Below, one piece after another: positions 16,601 to 24,322 of a stretch of DNA of 35,381 nt; position 1 is the stretch's first letter, and the number at the start of each line of letters is the position of its first letter. The DNA is taken from the NCBI RefSeq assembly GCF_009857505.1, contig NZ_WWCP01000044.1, positions 1-35,381 of the forward strand, written 5' to 3'. Source of the DNA: Duganella lactea (lineage in GTDB: Bacteria > Pseudomonadota > Gammaproteobacteria > Burkholderiales > Burkholderiaceae_D). The position numbers were made by a program, and so were the translations under genes. Below the pieces are notes generated by a model. It did no database searches and was not told the DNA's origin. It was given only the letters and a program-made list of their open reading frames with translations.

Positions 16601-18613
16601 ATGAAAAACCCGCGTCCACTCAAAATTATCGCCGGGGTGTTTGCCGCGCTGTTACTGGTGCTGCTCGCCGTCGTCATCTTCTTGATGACCTTCGACTGGA
16701 ACCGCGCCCGCCCCTGGATCAACCAGCGGGTATCCGACACCATCGGCCGTGAATTCGCCATCAACGGCGACCTGCGCGTGCACTGGGAACAAGGCGACGC
16801 CGCCGAACCGGGCTGGCGCCGCTACGTGCCGCGCCCGCGCATCAGCGCCAATGACGTCTACATCACCAACCCGACATGGACCTCGGCCGGCCCGAAACTC
16901 GCCAGCGCCGGCACCATCACCGTCGCGCTGCACCCGCTGCCGCTGCTGCACAAACAAGTGGCCATCACCGACCTGGCGGTCGAGGGCATCACGCTGGCGG
17001 CCCAGCGCCGCGCCGACGGCAGCAACACCTGGACCTTCAAGCACAACGGCCCTTCGGCCTGGGATGTCGACATCCAGCGCCTGACGCTGGGCGAAGGCGA
17101 CCTGCGTTACATCGACGATGGCATCAAGCTGGATCTGCGCGCCAAAGCCACCGGCATCAACGAAGGCCCGGACGCGCAAAAATACGGCATCAAGTTTGAC
17201 CTCAGCGGCAGCTACCGCAACGCCCCGGTCACCGGTGGCGGCAAGCTTGGCAAGGTGCTTGCGCTCACCGACGAGCACACCCGCTTCCCGGTGCAGGCCA
17301 ACGCCAACCTGGCCCGCAACAAAATCGCCGTCGAGGGCATCCTCACCGACCCGCGCTCGCCGGCGGGCCTGGACCTGAAGCTGTCGCTGGGCGGCGCCAG
17401 CATGGCCGATCTGTATCCGCTGACCGGCGTGCTGCTGCCCGAAACGCCGCCCTACGCCACCACCGGCCGCTTGATCGGCAAGAAGTCCGGCACCGACTGG
17501 AACTGGACCTACAAGAACTTCAACGGCACCGTCGGCGGCAGCGATCTGGAAGGCACGCTGGCCTACAGCCCGCGCCAACCGCGCCCGCTGCTGAGCGGTG
17601 CAATCACCTCGCGCCAGTTGCGACTTGAAGACCTAGGCCCGACTATCGGCGCCGAGAGCAATACCGCCAAGGCCAAACGCAACAAGCCGCAAAATCAGCC
17701 GGAAGACAAGGCCCTGCCGGTGGAACAGTTCAATACCGCCAAATGGGATGCGCTGGACGCCGATGTCAAATTCACCGGCAAAAAACTGGTGCGCACCCAC
17801 GATATTCCGCTGAGCGACATCCAGGCCCACATCAAGATGAACAACAAGGTGCTGACGCTTACGCCGCTGAACTTCGGCATGGCCGGCGGCGACATCAGCG
17901 CCAACATCAAGCTCGATGGCCGCCAGAAGCAGATCGACGCGCAAGTGCGCATGGCCGCGCGCCACCTGAAGATCAACCAGTTGTTCCCGAAACTGCAATC
18001 GATGCAGGCCAGCGTGGGTGAAATCAGCGCCGACGCGGCGCTGGCGGGCAAAGGCAACTCCGTCTCCGCCATGCTGGCCACCTCCAGCGGCGAAATGGGC
18101 AGCACCGTCAGCGAAGGCTCGGTCAGCAAATTCGTGCTGGAGGCGGCGGGCCTGAACATCGCCAATCTGGTGTTCGTCAAAATGTTCGGCGACAAGCAGA
18201 TTCAGTTGAACTGCATGGCCGGCGACTTTGTGGTGGAGCACGGCAAGGCGACCACGCGCCGCTTTGTGGTCGACACCCAGGAAGCCGTCATCAACGTCAA
18301 CGGCTATGTCGACCTGTCGACGGAAACGCTGGATCTGGACGTGCGTCCGCAAACCAAGGGTGTGCGCATCGTCTCGCTGCGCACCCCGCTGTACGCCAGG
18401 GGCACCTTCACCGATCCAAAGGTCGGTCCGCAGGCCGGCCCGCTCGCGCTGAAGGCCGGCGCCGCCGTCGCGCTGGCCACCGTCGCCCCGCTGGCCGCCG
18501 TGATCCCCCTGATCAATACCGGCAAGGTCGATCCCGTGGACTGCAAGGCGCTGCTGGCGGAGGCCAACAAAACCCGCTACGAAGCCAGAACCCAGCCGGT
18601 GAAAAAACCTTAA
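16601..18613 (+). CDS. AsmA-family envelope protein (YhjG-like)
   Basis: A 670-residue protein with a single N-terminal membrane helix (about residues 8-28, IIAGVFAALLLVLLAVVIFL). The segment TFDWNRARPWINQRVSDTIGR, then FAINGDLRVHW, is typical of AsmA proteins and closely resembles E. coli YhjG. The long repetitive beta-rich periplasmic part, with LDLKLSLGGASMADLYPLTG and a C-terminal LDLDVRPQTKGV...PLYARGTFTDPKVGP, fits the AsmA repeat/beta-groove architecture linked to lipid movement between membranes. ATG 16601 is used because the helix starts there; an in-frame ATG at 16568 would add eleven basic residues. It starts 55 bp after lhr. Its stop shares TTAA with the convergent dctD stop. Confidence 0.88.
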   Translation: MKNPRPLKIIAGVFAALLLVLLAVVIFLMTFDWNRARPWINQRVSDTIGREFAINGDLRVHWEQGDAAEPGWRRYVPRPRISANDVYITNPTWTSAGPKLASAGTITVALHPLPLLHKQVAITDLAVEGITLAAQRRADGSNTWTFKHNGPSAWDVDIQRLTLGEGDLRYIDDGIKLDLRAKATGINEGPDAQKYGIKFDLSGSYRNAPVTGGGKLGKVLALTDEHTRFPVQANANLARNKIAVEGILTDPRSPAGLDLKLSLGGASMADLYPLTGVLLPETPPYATTGRLIGKKSGTDWNWTYKNFNGTVGGSDLEGTLAYSPRQPRPLLSGAITSRQLRLEDLGPTIGAESNTAKAKRNKPQNQPEDKALPVEQFNTAKWDALDADVKFTGKKLVRTHDIPLSDIQAHIKMNNKVLTLTPLNFGMAGGDISANIKLDGRQKQIDAQVRMAARHLKINQLFPKLQSMQASVGEISADAALAGKGNSVSAMLATSSGEMGSTVSEGSVSKFVLEAAGLNIANLVFVKMFGDKQIQLNCMAGDFVVEHGKATTRRFVVDTQEAVINVNGYVDLSTETLDLDVRPQTKGVRIVSLRTPLYARGTFTDPKVGPQAGPLALKAGAAVALATVAPLAAVIPLINTGKVDPVDCKALLAEANKTRYEARTQPVKKP

Positions 18614-19944
18614 AGCTTGTAACCTTCGGTCGCCAGTCCGTACTTCTGCATCTTGTAATACAGCGTTTGCTTTGGCACGGCCAGCGCGATGCTGACGGCG
18701 GTGACACTGCCGCCGGCCTTGCGCAGCTCCTGCTCGATGACGGCGCGTTCAAACGCCCCCACCTGCTCGGCCAGCGGCACCGGCGCCAGGCTGCGTTGGG
18801 ACAGCAGCCCGTCCGCGCCACTGGACAAGCCAAGCACATAGCGTTCGGCGATGTTGCGTAGCTCGCGCACATTACCCGGCCAGCTGTGCGCCATCAGCGA
18901 CTGCATCAACGGTCCCGGCACCGGCGGCGCTTCGCGCTTGTAGCGCGCGGCGGCGCCCAACAGGAAATGCTCGAACAGCAGCGGAATATCCTCGCGCCGT
19001 TCGCGCAGCGGCGGCAGATTGAGGACGATCAGATTCAAACGGTAATACAGGTCGCTGCGGAACTTCTGCTGTTCCGACCATTCATTCAGATCGACCTTGG
19101 AGGCGGCGATCACCCGCACATCCACCGGGATCTGGCTGTTGGAGCCGAGCCGCTCGATATACCGCTCCTGCAGCACGCGCAACAGCTTGACCTGCAAGGC
19201 CATCGGCAGGCTTTCGATTTCATCGAGGAACAGCGAGCCGCCGTCCGCATGTTCGATCTTGCCGATCTGCCGTTTGCCTGCGCCGGTGAACGATCCCGAC
19301 TCATGACCAAACACTTCGCTCTCGAAGATCGTCTCCGGGATGGCGCCGCAATTGAGCGCGACCAGATGCCGCTGCTTGCGGCGGCTGAACTGGTGCAGGC
19401 AGCGCGCCACCATCTCCTTGCCGGTGCCGGTTTCGCCGTAGATCAGCACATCGGCCGGCTCGTCGGCCAGGTCGAGAATCAGTTTGCGCAGTTCGCGCAT
19501 CGGCGCGGAGTCACCCAGCAGCGTCGCCTCGATGCCTTCGCCATGCTCGATACGGTGACGTAGCGCCGCCACTTCCAGCATCAGCCGCCGCGTCTCCAGC
19601 GCGCGTTGCACCACGTCGGCCAATTGTTCGGACGAATAAGGCTTGGCGATAAAGTCGTAGGCACCGTTGCGCATCGCGCCCACCGCCATGGTGATGTCGC
19701 CATGGCCGGTGACCAGCACCACCGGCAACTGCGGATCGATGGCCTTGGCCGCCGCCATGAATTCCAGCCCGCTGATGCCCGGCAGGCGCACATCGCTCAC
19801 CACAATGCCGGCAAAGCCGGGCGTGATGCGCGCCAGCGCCGGTTCGGCGGCGTGGAAGGCCTCTACCTCAAAACCCGCCAGATCCAGCGCCTGCACACTG
19901 CCCGCGCGCACGGTGGCGTCGTCTTCGATCAATAAAACCTTCAT
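18610..19944 (-). CDS. dctD: DctD-type sigma-54-dependent response regulator
   Basis: A 444-residue NtrC-class activator. The receiver domain (1-120) has acidic pocket E7-D8-D9, acceptor D51 and K101. The AAA+ domain has Walker A GETGTGKE at 170-177 and Walker B FLDEIE at about 239-244. The sigma-54 contact loop is GSFTGA at 217-222, a serine variant of the common GAFTGA. A Fis-type helix-turn-helix closes the protein (GGSVTAVSIALAVPKQTLYYKM). It is coupled to the sensor kinase gene by an ATGA overlap. The upstream symporter gene has a strong sigma-54 promoter at 24161-24177, so control of C4-dicarboxylate uptake is the likely job. The stop overlaps the stop of the convergent AsmA gene. Confidence 0.9.
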   Translation of the reverse strand: MKVLLIEDDATVRAGSVQALDLAGFEVEAFHAAEPALARITPGFAGIVVSDVRLPGISGLEFMAAAKAIDPQLPVVLVTGHGDITMAVGAMRNGAYDFIAKPYSSEQLADVVQRALETRRLMLEVAALRHRIEHGEGIEATLLGDSAPMRELRKLILDLADEPADVLIYGETGTGKEMVARCLHQFSRRKQRHLVALNCGAIPETIFESEVFGHESGSFTGAGKRQIGKIEHADGGSLFLDEIESLPMALQVKLLRVLQERYIERLGSNSQIPVDVRVIAASKVDLNEWSEQQKFRSDLYYRLNLIVLNLPPLRERREDIPLLFEHFLLGAAARYKREAPPVPGPLMQSLMAHSWPGNVRELRNIAERYVLGLSSGADGLLSQRSLAPVPLAEQVGAFERAVIEQELRKAGGSVTAVSIALAVPKQTLYYKMQKYGLATEGYKL

Positions 19945-21767
19945 GCTGTCTCCTGCTCCGCCAGTGGCAGGACAATGACGAAACGGGCGCCCCCCGCAGC
20001 CACCGCTTCGGCGCGCAACTCGCCACCGAATTCACGGATGATCTGCTCGGAAATCGCCAGTCCCAATCCCAGTCCCTTGCCCTGCGGCTTGGTGGTAAAA
20101 AATGGTTCAAACAAATGGGCGCGGATCTGTTCCGGTATGCCCGGGCCGCTGTCGGTCACCGCGATCAGCGCGCGTCCGTTGGCGCGTTCGATATTGACGG
20201 TCAGTTGGCGGTTGTCGCAATCGGCCATCGCGTCCAGTGCGTTGTTGAACAGGTTGACCAGCACCTGCTCCAGCCGGTTGCTGTCACACAGCGCCTGCAC
20301 ATCCTGATCACGCACCAGCATGCGGAAGTTGACCCGCTCCTGCTCCACGCGCCGCTCGACCAGGAACAGCGCCGACGTCACCGCCGCCACCACCGCCACC
20401 GCAGCCAGGCTGGCGTCGGACTTGCGGGCGAACTGGCGCAGTTGGCCGGTCAGCGCGCCCATGCGCGCCACCAGTTGCGAGATGGTGGCCAGGTTGCCCT
20501 TGGCGTCATCCAGCCGTCCGCGCTCGATCAGTACCTGCGCGTTGTCGGACATGGTGCGCAGGGCCGTCAGCGGCTGGTTGAGTTCATGCGTCATACCGGC
20601 CGCCATCTGGCCCAGCACCGCCATTTTCCCCGCCTGTACCAGCTCGCTCTGCGCGCGCCGCAGCTTTTCTTCGGCCGCGCGGCGCACGCTGTTTTCTTCG
20701 CTGAGATGATGCGTCATCTCTCGCAGGCTGGCGGTGCGCTCCGCCACCAGCACCTCCAGATGATCGCGGGTCTGCTTGCGCTGGCGCGCGTACAGCACCA
20801 GCAGCACCAGCAAGGCCTGCACCAGCAACGCAAACAGGAACACGCTGCGCGCGCTGGCGCTGGCACTACTCAAATCGGACAGATAGACAAAACTCCAATG
20901 GCGCGGCGCCAGTGAGCGCGTCAAACTCAGTAACGGCGTGCGTTGATCGCCGGGCAACGTGACCAGTGCCGCGCCGCCGTCCAACTGCCGCAGCTCGCGC
21001 TGGCCCAACGGCGCCAGCGGATGGGAAAAATACTGGCGCGACTCTTCCAGCTCGCGCTGCACCGCCAGCGGCAATGGCTTGAGCGTGCGGTACTTCCATT
21101 CCGGGACGGAGCTGAGGAACACCACGCCGTTGGCATCGGCCAGCAGCACCTTGCCGGCGTCCTGCTCCCAGCCCTGCTCCAGCCGTTCGATGTTGACCTT
21201 GACGGTGGCCACGCCCAGCATGCGGCCCTGATAATAAATCCCGTGCGCGAAAAAGTATCCCGGCTCGCCGCTGGTGGTGCCCACGCCGTAAAAGCCGCCG
21301 GGCATGCCGCGCAGGGCATCGCGCACGTAAGGACGAAAGGCGACATAGTCGCCGACAAAGCTCTGCCGCGAACGCCAGTTGCTGGCAGCCTGCGTCACGC
21401 CTTTCAGGTTGACGATATAGATGGTGGTGGAGCCGGAGCGGCGGTTCAGTTGCTCCAGATAGGCGTTGACCTCCGCACGCAGCGCCTCGTCGCCGGGGCG
21501 CTGCAGCAGCGCGATGACATCCTTGTTCAGCTCCAGTGTGCCGGGCAAGAAGTCATATTTGGACAGCAGGTTCTCCAGGCTGACCGCATAGCCGTCGAGC
21601 CGCTGCGCGCTGGCCACGCGCAGCTTGTCGATGGCCGCATCATTGGCCCAGCGTCCCGCCAGCCATGCCACCACCAGGGCGACGGCCAGCACCACCACCC
21701 ACCGCATCAGCCGGCGCCATAGCCTGCGTGCCGGCCGCGCTGGCGCGGCGGTGTGCGATGTTGCCAT
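19941..21767 (-). CDS. dctB: DctB-type sensor histidine kinase
   Basis: An inner-membrane kinase of 608 residues. A membrane helix lies at about 22-39. A periplasmic double-Cache (PDC) sensor follows, about 45-303, with DctB-like features such as the NRRSGSTTIYIVN segment, GYFFAHGIYYQGRMLGVATVKVN and FLSSVPEWKYRTL. The second helix is at about 308-326, followed by a coiled-coil linker. The HisKA domain has H394 in GMTHELNQPLTALRT. The ATPase domain has N-box NLFNNALDAM, G1 TDSGPGI and G2 GKGLGLGLA. Partner of DctD through the ATGA overlap, and expected to sense periplasmic C4-dicarboxylates (succinate, fumarate, malate). In other bacteria DctB activity is modulated by the symporter, which fits the unit here. 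Confidence 0.9.
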   Translation of the reverse strand: MATSHTAAPARPARRLWRRLMRWVVVLAVALVVAWLAGRWANDAAIDKLRVASAQRLDGYAVSLENLLSKYDFLPGTLELNKDVIALLQRPGDEALRAEVNAYLEQLNRRSGSTTIYIVNLKGVTQAASNWRSRQSFVGDYVAFRPYVRDALRGMPGGFYGVGTTSGEPGYFFAHGIYYQGRMLGVATVKVNIERLEQGWEQDAGKVLLADANGVVFLSSVPEWKYRTLKPLPLAVQRELEESRQYFSHPLAPLGQRELRQLDGGAALVTLPGDQRTPLLSLTRSLAPRHWSFVYLSDLSSASASARSVFLFALLVQALLVLLVLYARQRKQTRDHLEVLVAERTASLREMTHHLSEENSVRRAAEEKLRRAQSELVQAGKMAVLGQMAAGMTHELNQPLTALRTMSDNAQVLIERGRLDDAKGNLATISQLVARMGALTGQLRQFARKSDASLAAVAVVAAVTSALFLVERRVEQERVNFRMLVRDQDVQALCDSNRLEQVLVNLFNNALDAMADCDNRQLTVNIERANGRALIAVTDSGPGIPEQIRAHLFEPFFTTKPQGKGLGLGLAISEQIIREFGGELRAEAVAAGGARFVIVLPLAEQETA

Positions 21768-21780
21768 AGTCTCCCCTGCG

Positions 21781-21799
21781 TATTGTCATGTATTGTCAT
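21781..21799. repeat. short tandem repeat between porin and dctB
   Basis: TATTGTCAT occurs twice in direct tandem (21781-21789 and 21791-21799) within the 44-nt gap between the porin stop and the dctB start. The spacing of 10 bp places both copies on the same helix face. It could be a regulator half-site pair or a chance duplication; no function is established. Confidence 0.4.
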
Positions 21800-21811
21800 T
21801 TGCAATGCGCA

Positions 21812-22801
21812 TTAAAACACATGACGTACACCCAGGTTAACCCCAGTCGTGCCGGAACCGTTGTCGGCGGCGGTGCCAACGCGGAAAACCGCGCCGTTGC
21901 TGTTATTGATATGACCATAAGCCGCGTACACATCGGTGCGGCGCGACAGGTTGTGGCTAAAGCCGATGGCCGCCTGGCGCGCATGCTGCCGCGCCGACGT
22001 CTCGTCCCGATGGTCGATGAAGGAGGCAAACAGGTGGTTGGCGCCGCTCAGTTCCGCAGTGAAGCCGACCAGCGTGTCGTGGCTTTGCGCGCCCAGCAGA
22101 TCGCGGTTGCGCGCATGCGCCACATGGCCGGTGATGGCGCCGAAACGATAGCGGCCCGTCAGCAAGGTATTGCGACTGTGGGCAGTGCCGGTGGGGTTGT
22201 CGTACTGCTGGTGCGCCAACACCACCGTCAGCGAACCCTGTTCGTAAGTGCCGCTGGCGCCAAGGTAGCGGTTCTTGCTGGTGTCGCCGGCCACTTCACC
22301 AAAGCCGTACTGCACATCGGCCGAAAAGCCGGCCACACGCGGCGTGATGTACTCCACCGTGTTGCTGACGCGGGTGGTGCCATCAAAGATGTTCTGCGCA
22401 TTGCCCGCCATGCCGGTGGAGAATGGATCGGCCACGTTGTTCAGCGTCTTGTAGAACGGCGTGTACTGATGGCCGATGCTCAGCGAGCCGGCGTCGCCGG
22501 ACACGCAGATCAGCGCCTGGCGGCCGAACAGCGAACCGTTTTGCTTGGCGGCGCCGGTGTCGATCGAATAGCCATTTTCCAGCACGTAGGTCAGCACCGT
22601 GCCGCCGCCCAGGTCTTCCTTGCCCTTGAAACCGATGCGCGAGCTGGACGCCACGCCGCTGCCAATTTTTTGGACGGCGCCGGCGTCACCGCCGCGCTCC
22701 ATCACCAGGCCGGCGTCGGCCACGCCGTACACGGTCAACGACGATTGCGCCTGCGCGCCCAGGGATACCAGCGCCAGCGCGCCTATGACTAATTTCTGCA
22801 T
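21812..22801 (-). CDS. Gram-negative porin (beta-proteobacterial type)
   Basis: A trimeric-type general porin of 329 residues, shorter than the usual 340-390. The signal peptide MQKLVIGALALVSLGAQAQ is followed by SSLTVYGVADAGLV, the family's first strand. SSSRIGFKGKEDLGGG then marks the conserved second and third strands, with turns rich in aspartate and glycine. The protein ends in RHVF with terminal phenylalanine. One oddity is the segment RQALICVSGDAGSLSIGHQY, where most family members have RQAYVGLSG and no cysteine. It starts 27 bp after the symporter stop and ends 44 bp before dctB. It likely forms the outer-membrane entry path for the dicarboxylates the same unit imports and senses. Confidence 0.93.
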   Translation of the reverse strand: MQKLVIGALALVSLGAQAQSSLTVYGVADAGLVMERGGDAGAVQKIGSGVASSSRIGFKGKEDLGGGTVLTYVLENGYSIDTGAAKQNGSLFGRQALICVSGDAGSLSIGHQYTPFYKTLNNVADPFSTGMAGNAQNIFDGTTRVSNTVEYITPRVAGFSADVQYGFGEVAGDTSKNRYLGASGTYEQGSLTVVLAHQQYDNPTGTAHSRNTLLTGRYRFGAITGHVAHARNRDLLGAQSHDTLVGFTAELSGANHLFASFIDHRDETSARQHARQAAIGFSHNLSRRTDVYAAYGHINNSNGAVFRVGTAADNGSGTTGVNLGVRHVF

Positions 22802-22828
22802 GTGTGTCTCCAGTTGTTTGTATTTTTT

Positions 22829-24100
22829 TTATGCCGCGATTTTTTCGTCGGCTGCTTGCGGTACGACTTCCTCATCCAGCGCGCCTTCCCATTTGGCGAC
22901 AACCGCCGTGGCGACGGCGTTACCGACCGCGTTGGTGGCCGAGCGGCCCATGTCGAGGAACTGGTCGATGCCCATCAACAGCAACAGGCCGGCTTCCGGA
23001 ATGTGGAACTGGTTCAGCGTGGCGGCGATGACCACCAGCGACGCGCGCGGCACGCCGGCAATCCCTTTCGAGGTGACCATCAACAGCAGCAGCATGGTGA
23101 TCTGCGTGCCGAGCGACAGTTCGATGCCGTAAGCCTGCGTGATGAACAGCACGGCGAAGGTGCAGTACATCATCGAGCCGTCCAGATTGAACGAGTACCC
23201 CATCGGCATGACAAAGCTGGAGATTTTGCGCTTGACGCCGAATTGGTCCAGCGCCACCAGCAGCTTGGGATACGCCGCCTCCGAGCTGGCGGTGGAAAAC
23301 GCCAGCAGGAACGGTTCGCGGATCAGCGCGATCAGGCGGAACACGCGCTTGCCGATGAACAAAAAGCCGCCCAGGATCAGCAGCGCCCACAAGCACACCA
23401 GCCCCAGATAGAAGCCGCCCATGAATTTGGCGAAGGTGCCGAGGATGGCCAGGCCGTTGGTGGTGATCACCGAGGCCATCGCCGCGAACACCGCGATCGG
23501 CGCCAGGTTCATGATCACGCCGGTGATGCGCAGCATGACCTGCGCCAGCTGATCGACCACATTGGTCAGCTGGCGCGCGGACTCGCCCAGCGCGCCCAGC
23601 GCGCCGCCGAAGAAGATGGCGAATACCAGCACCTGCAGGATTTCGTTATTGGCCATCGCCTCGATCGGCGACTTCGGCACCATGTGGGCCACGAAGTCCT
23701 TGAGCGTGAAGGCGGCGGTTTTCAGGCCGGTGGCAGCATCCGCCGGTGGCAGCGGCAGGCCAAGGTGGGAACCCAGTTGCATCAGGTTCGACAACACCAT
23801 GCCCAGCGTCAGCGACACCAGCGAGGCGATGACGAACCACGCCATCGCCTTCATACCCACGCGGCCGGCGGCCCTGCCGTCGCCCATGTGGGCGATGCCC
23901 ACCGCCAGCGTCGAAAACACCAGCAGCGAAATGATCATTTTAATCAGCCGCAGGAAGACGTCGGTGACGATGGAAATGTGCGCGGCGATATCGGCGCTGA
24001 GCTTTTTATCGGCGATGGTTTCGTGGCACGCGTAGCCGACGGCGACGCCGAGCACCATCGCGATCAGGATATAAAGCGTTAACGGGCGGGTCTTTTTCAC
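22829..24100 (-). CDS. DctA-like dicarboxylate/amino acid:cation symporter
   Basis: A 423-residue inner-membrane symporter of the SDC/DAACS family. It has the hydrophobic N-terminal helices, the serine-rich re-entrant loop AFSTASSEAAYPKLL, the substrate/cation segment MPMGYSFNLDGSMMYCTFA, a second hairpin TSKGIAGVPRASLVV and the terminal helix with MGRSATNAVGNAVAT. GTG 24100 is chosen because GGAGGA sits 4-5 bp upstream; the frame extends to 24166, but that leader is not membrane-like and would overlap the promoter. A sigma-54 promoter lies about 60 bp upstream. The family includes C4-dicarboxylate and glutamate carriers. The flanking dctB/dctD argue for C4-dicarboxylates, though the motif details differ from classic rhizobial DctA. 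Confidence 0.9.
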   Translation of the reverse strand: MKKTRPLTLYILIAMVLGVAVGYACHETIADKKLSADIAAHISIVTDVFLRLIKMIISLLVFSTLAVGIAHMGDGRAAGRVGMKAMAWFVIASLVSLTLGMVLSNLMQLGSHLGLPLPPADAATGLKTAAFTLKDFVAHMVPKSPIEAMANNEILQVLVFAIFFGGALGALGESARQLTNVVDQLAQVMLRITGVIMNLAPIAVFAAMASVITTNGLAILGTFAKFMGGFYLGLVCLWALLILGGFLFIGKRVFRLIALIREPFLLAFSTASSEAAYPKLLVALDQFGVKRKISSFVMPMGYSFNLDGSMMYCTFAVLFITQAYGIELSLGTQITMLLLLMVTSKGIAGVPRASLVVIAATLNQFHIPEAGLLLLMGIDQFLDMGRSATNAVGNAVATAVVAKWEGALDEEVVPQAADEKIAA

Positions 24101-24160
24101 TGGCTCCTCCAATTTTCTTGTCGTTGTATGCCCCGGCAAGCACCGGGATTGGGGCTTGGA

Positions 24161-24177
24161 TAGCAATGGCTGTGCCA
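24161..24177 (-). promoter_or_regulatory. sigma-54 (-24/-12) promoter of the dicarboxylate unit
   Basis: Read on the minus strand, 24177 to 24161 is TGGCACAGCCATTGCTA. It contains the exact TGGCAC and TTGC elements, with the GG and GC dinucleotides separated by the required 10 bp. Transcription would begin near 24150, leaving about 50 nt before GTG 24100. This matches the DctD activator encoded at the end of the same unit. Confidence 0.9.
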
Positions 24178-24181
24178 GCGC

Positions 24182-24205
24182 AAAAACGGCGCCCTTGAGC
24201 GCCGT
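24182..24205 (-). terminator. intrinsic terminator after the GH127 gene
   Basis: On the minus strand ACGGCGC and GCGCCGT form a 7-bp GC-rich stem around a 6-nt loop, followed by a T-run (24185-24182). It lies about 120 bp beyond the arabinofuranosidase stop and directly upstream of the sigma-54 element. It would insulate the dicarboxylate promoter from readthrough out of the polysaccharide genes. A role as a DctD site is less likely because of the T-run. Confidence 0.7.
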
Positions 24206-24322
24206 AAGCCTTTGACTAGAAAGGAGATTCCTTGGAGAAATTACAGCACATCAATACAGTGCCGCATGATTTTTCAGATGCGGGAGGAGGGGTTTGTATG
24301 GAAAGTTGGACGAGTTGGAGCG

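Noticed and set aside
24221..24233. AAGGA-GAT-TCCTT palindrome upstream of the sigma-54 promoter as a DctD enhancer site
   Set aside because: Only 5-bp arms, one copy, and no known DctD consensus that I can match with confidence. Upstream activator sites are expected here but cannot be assigned.
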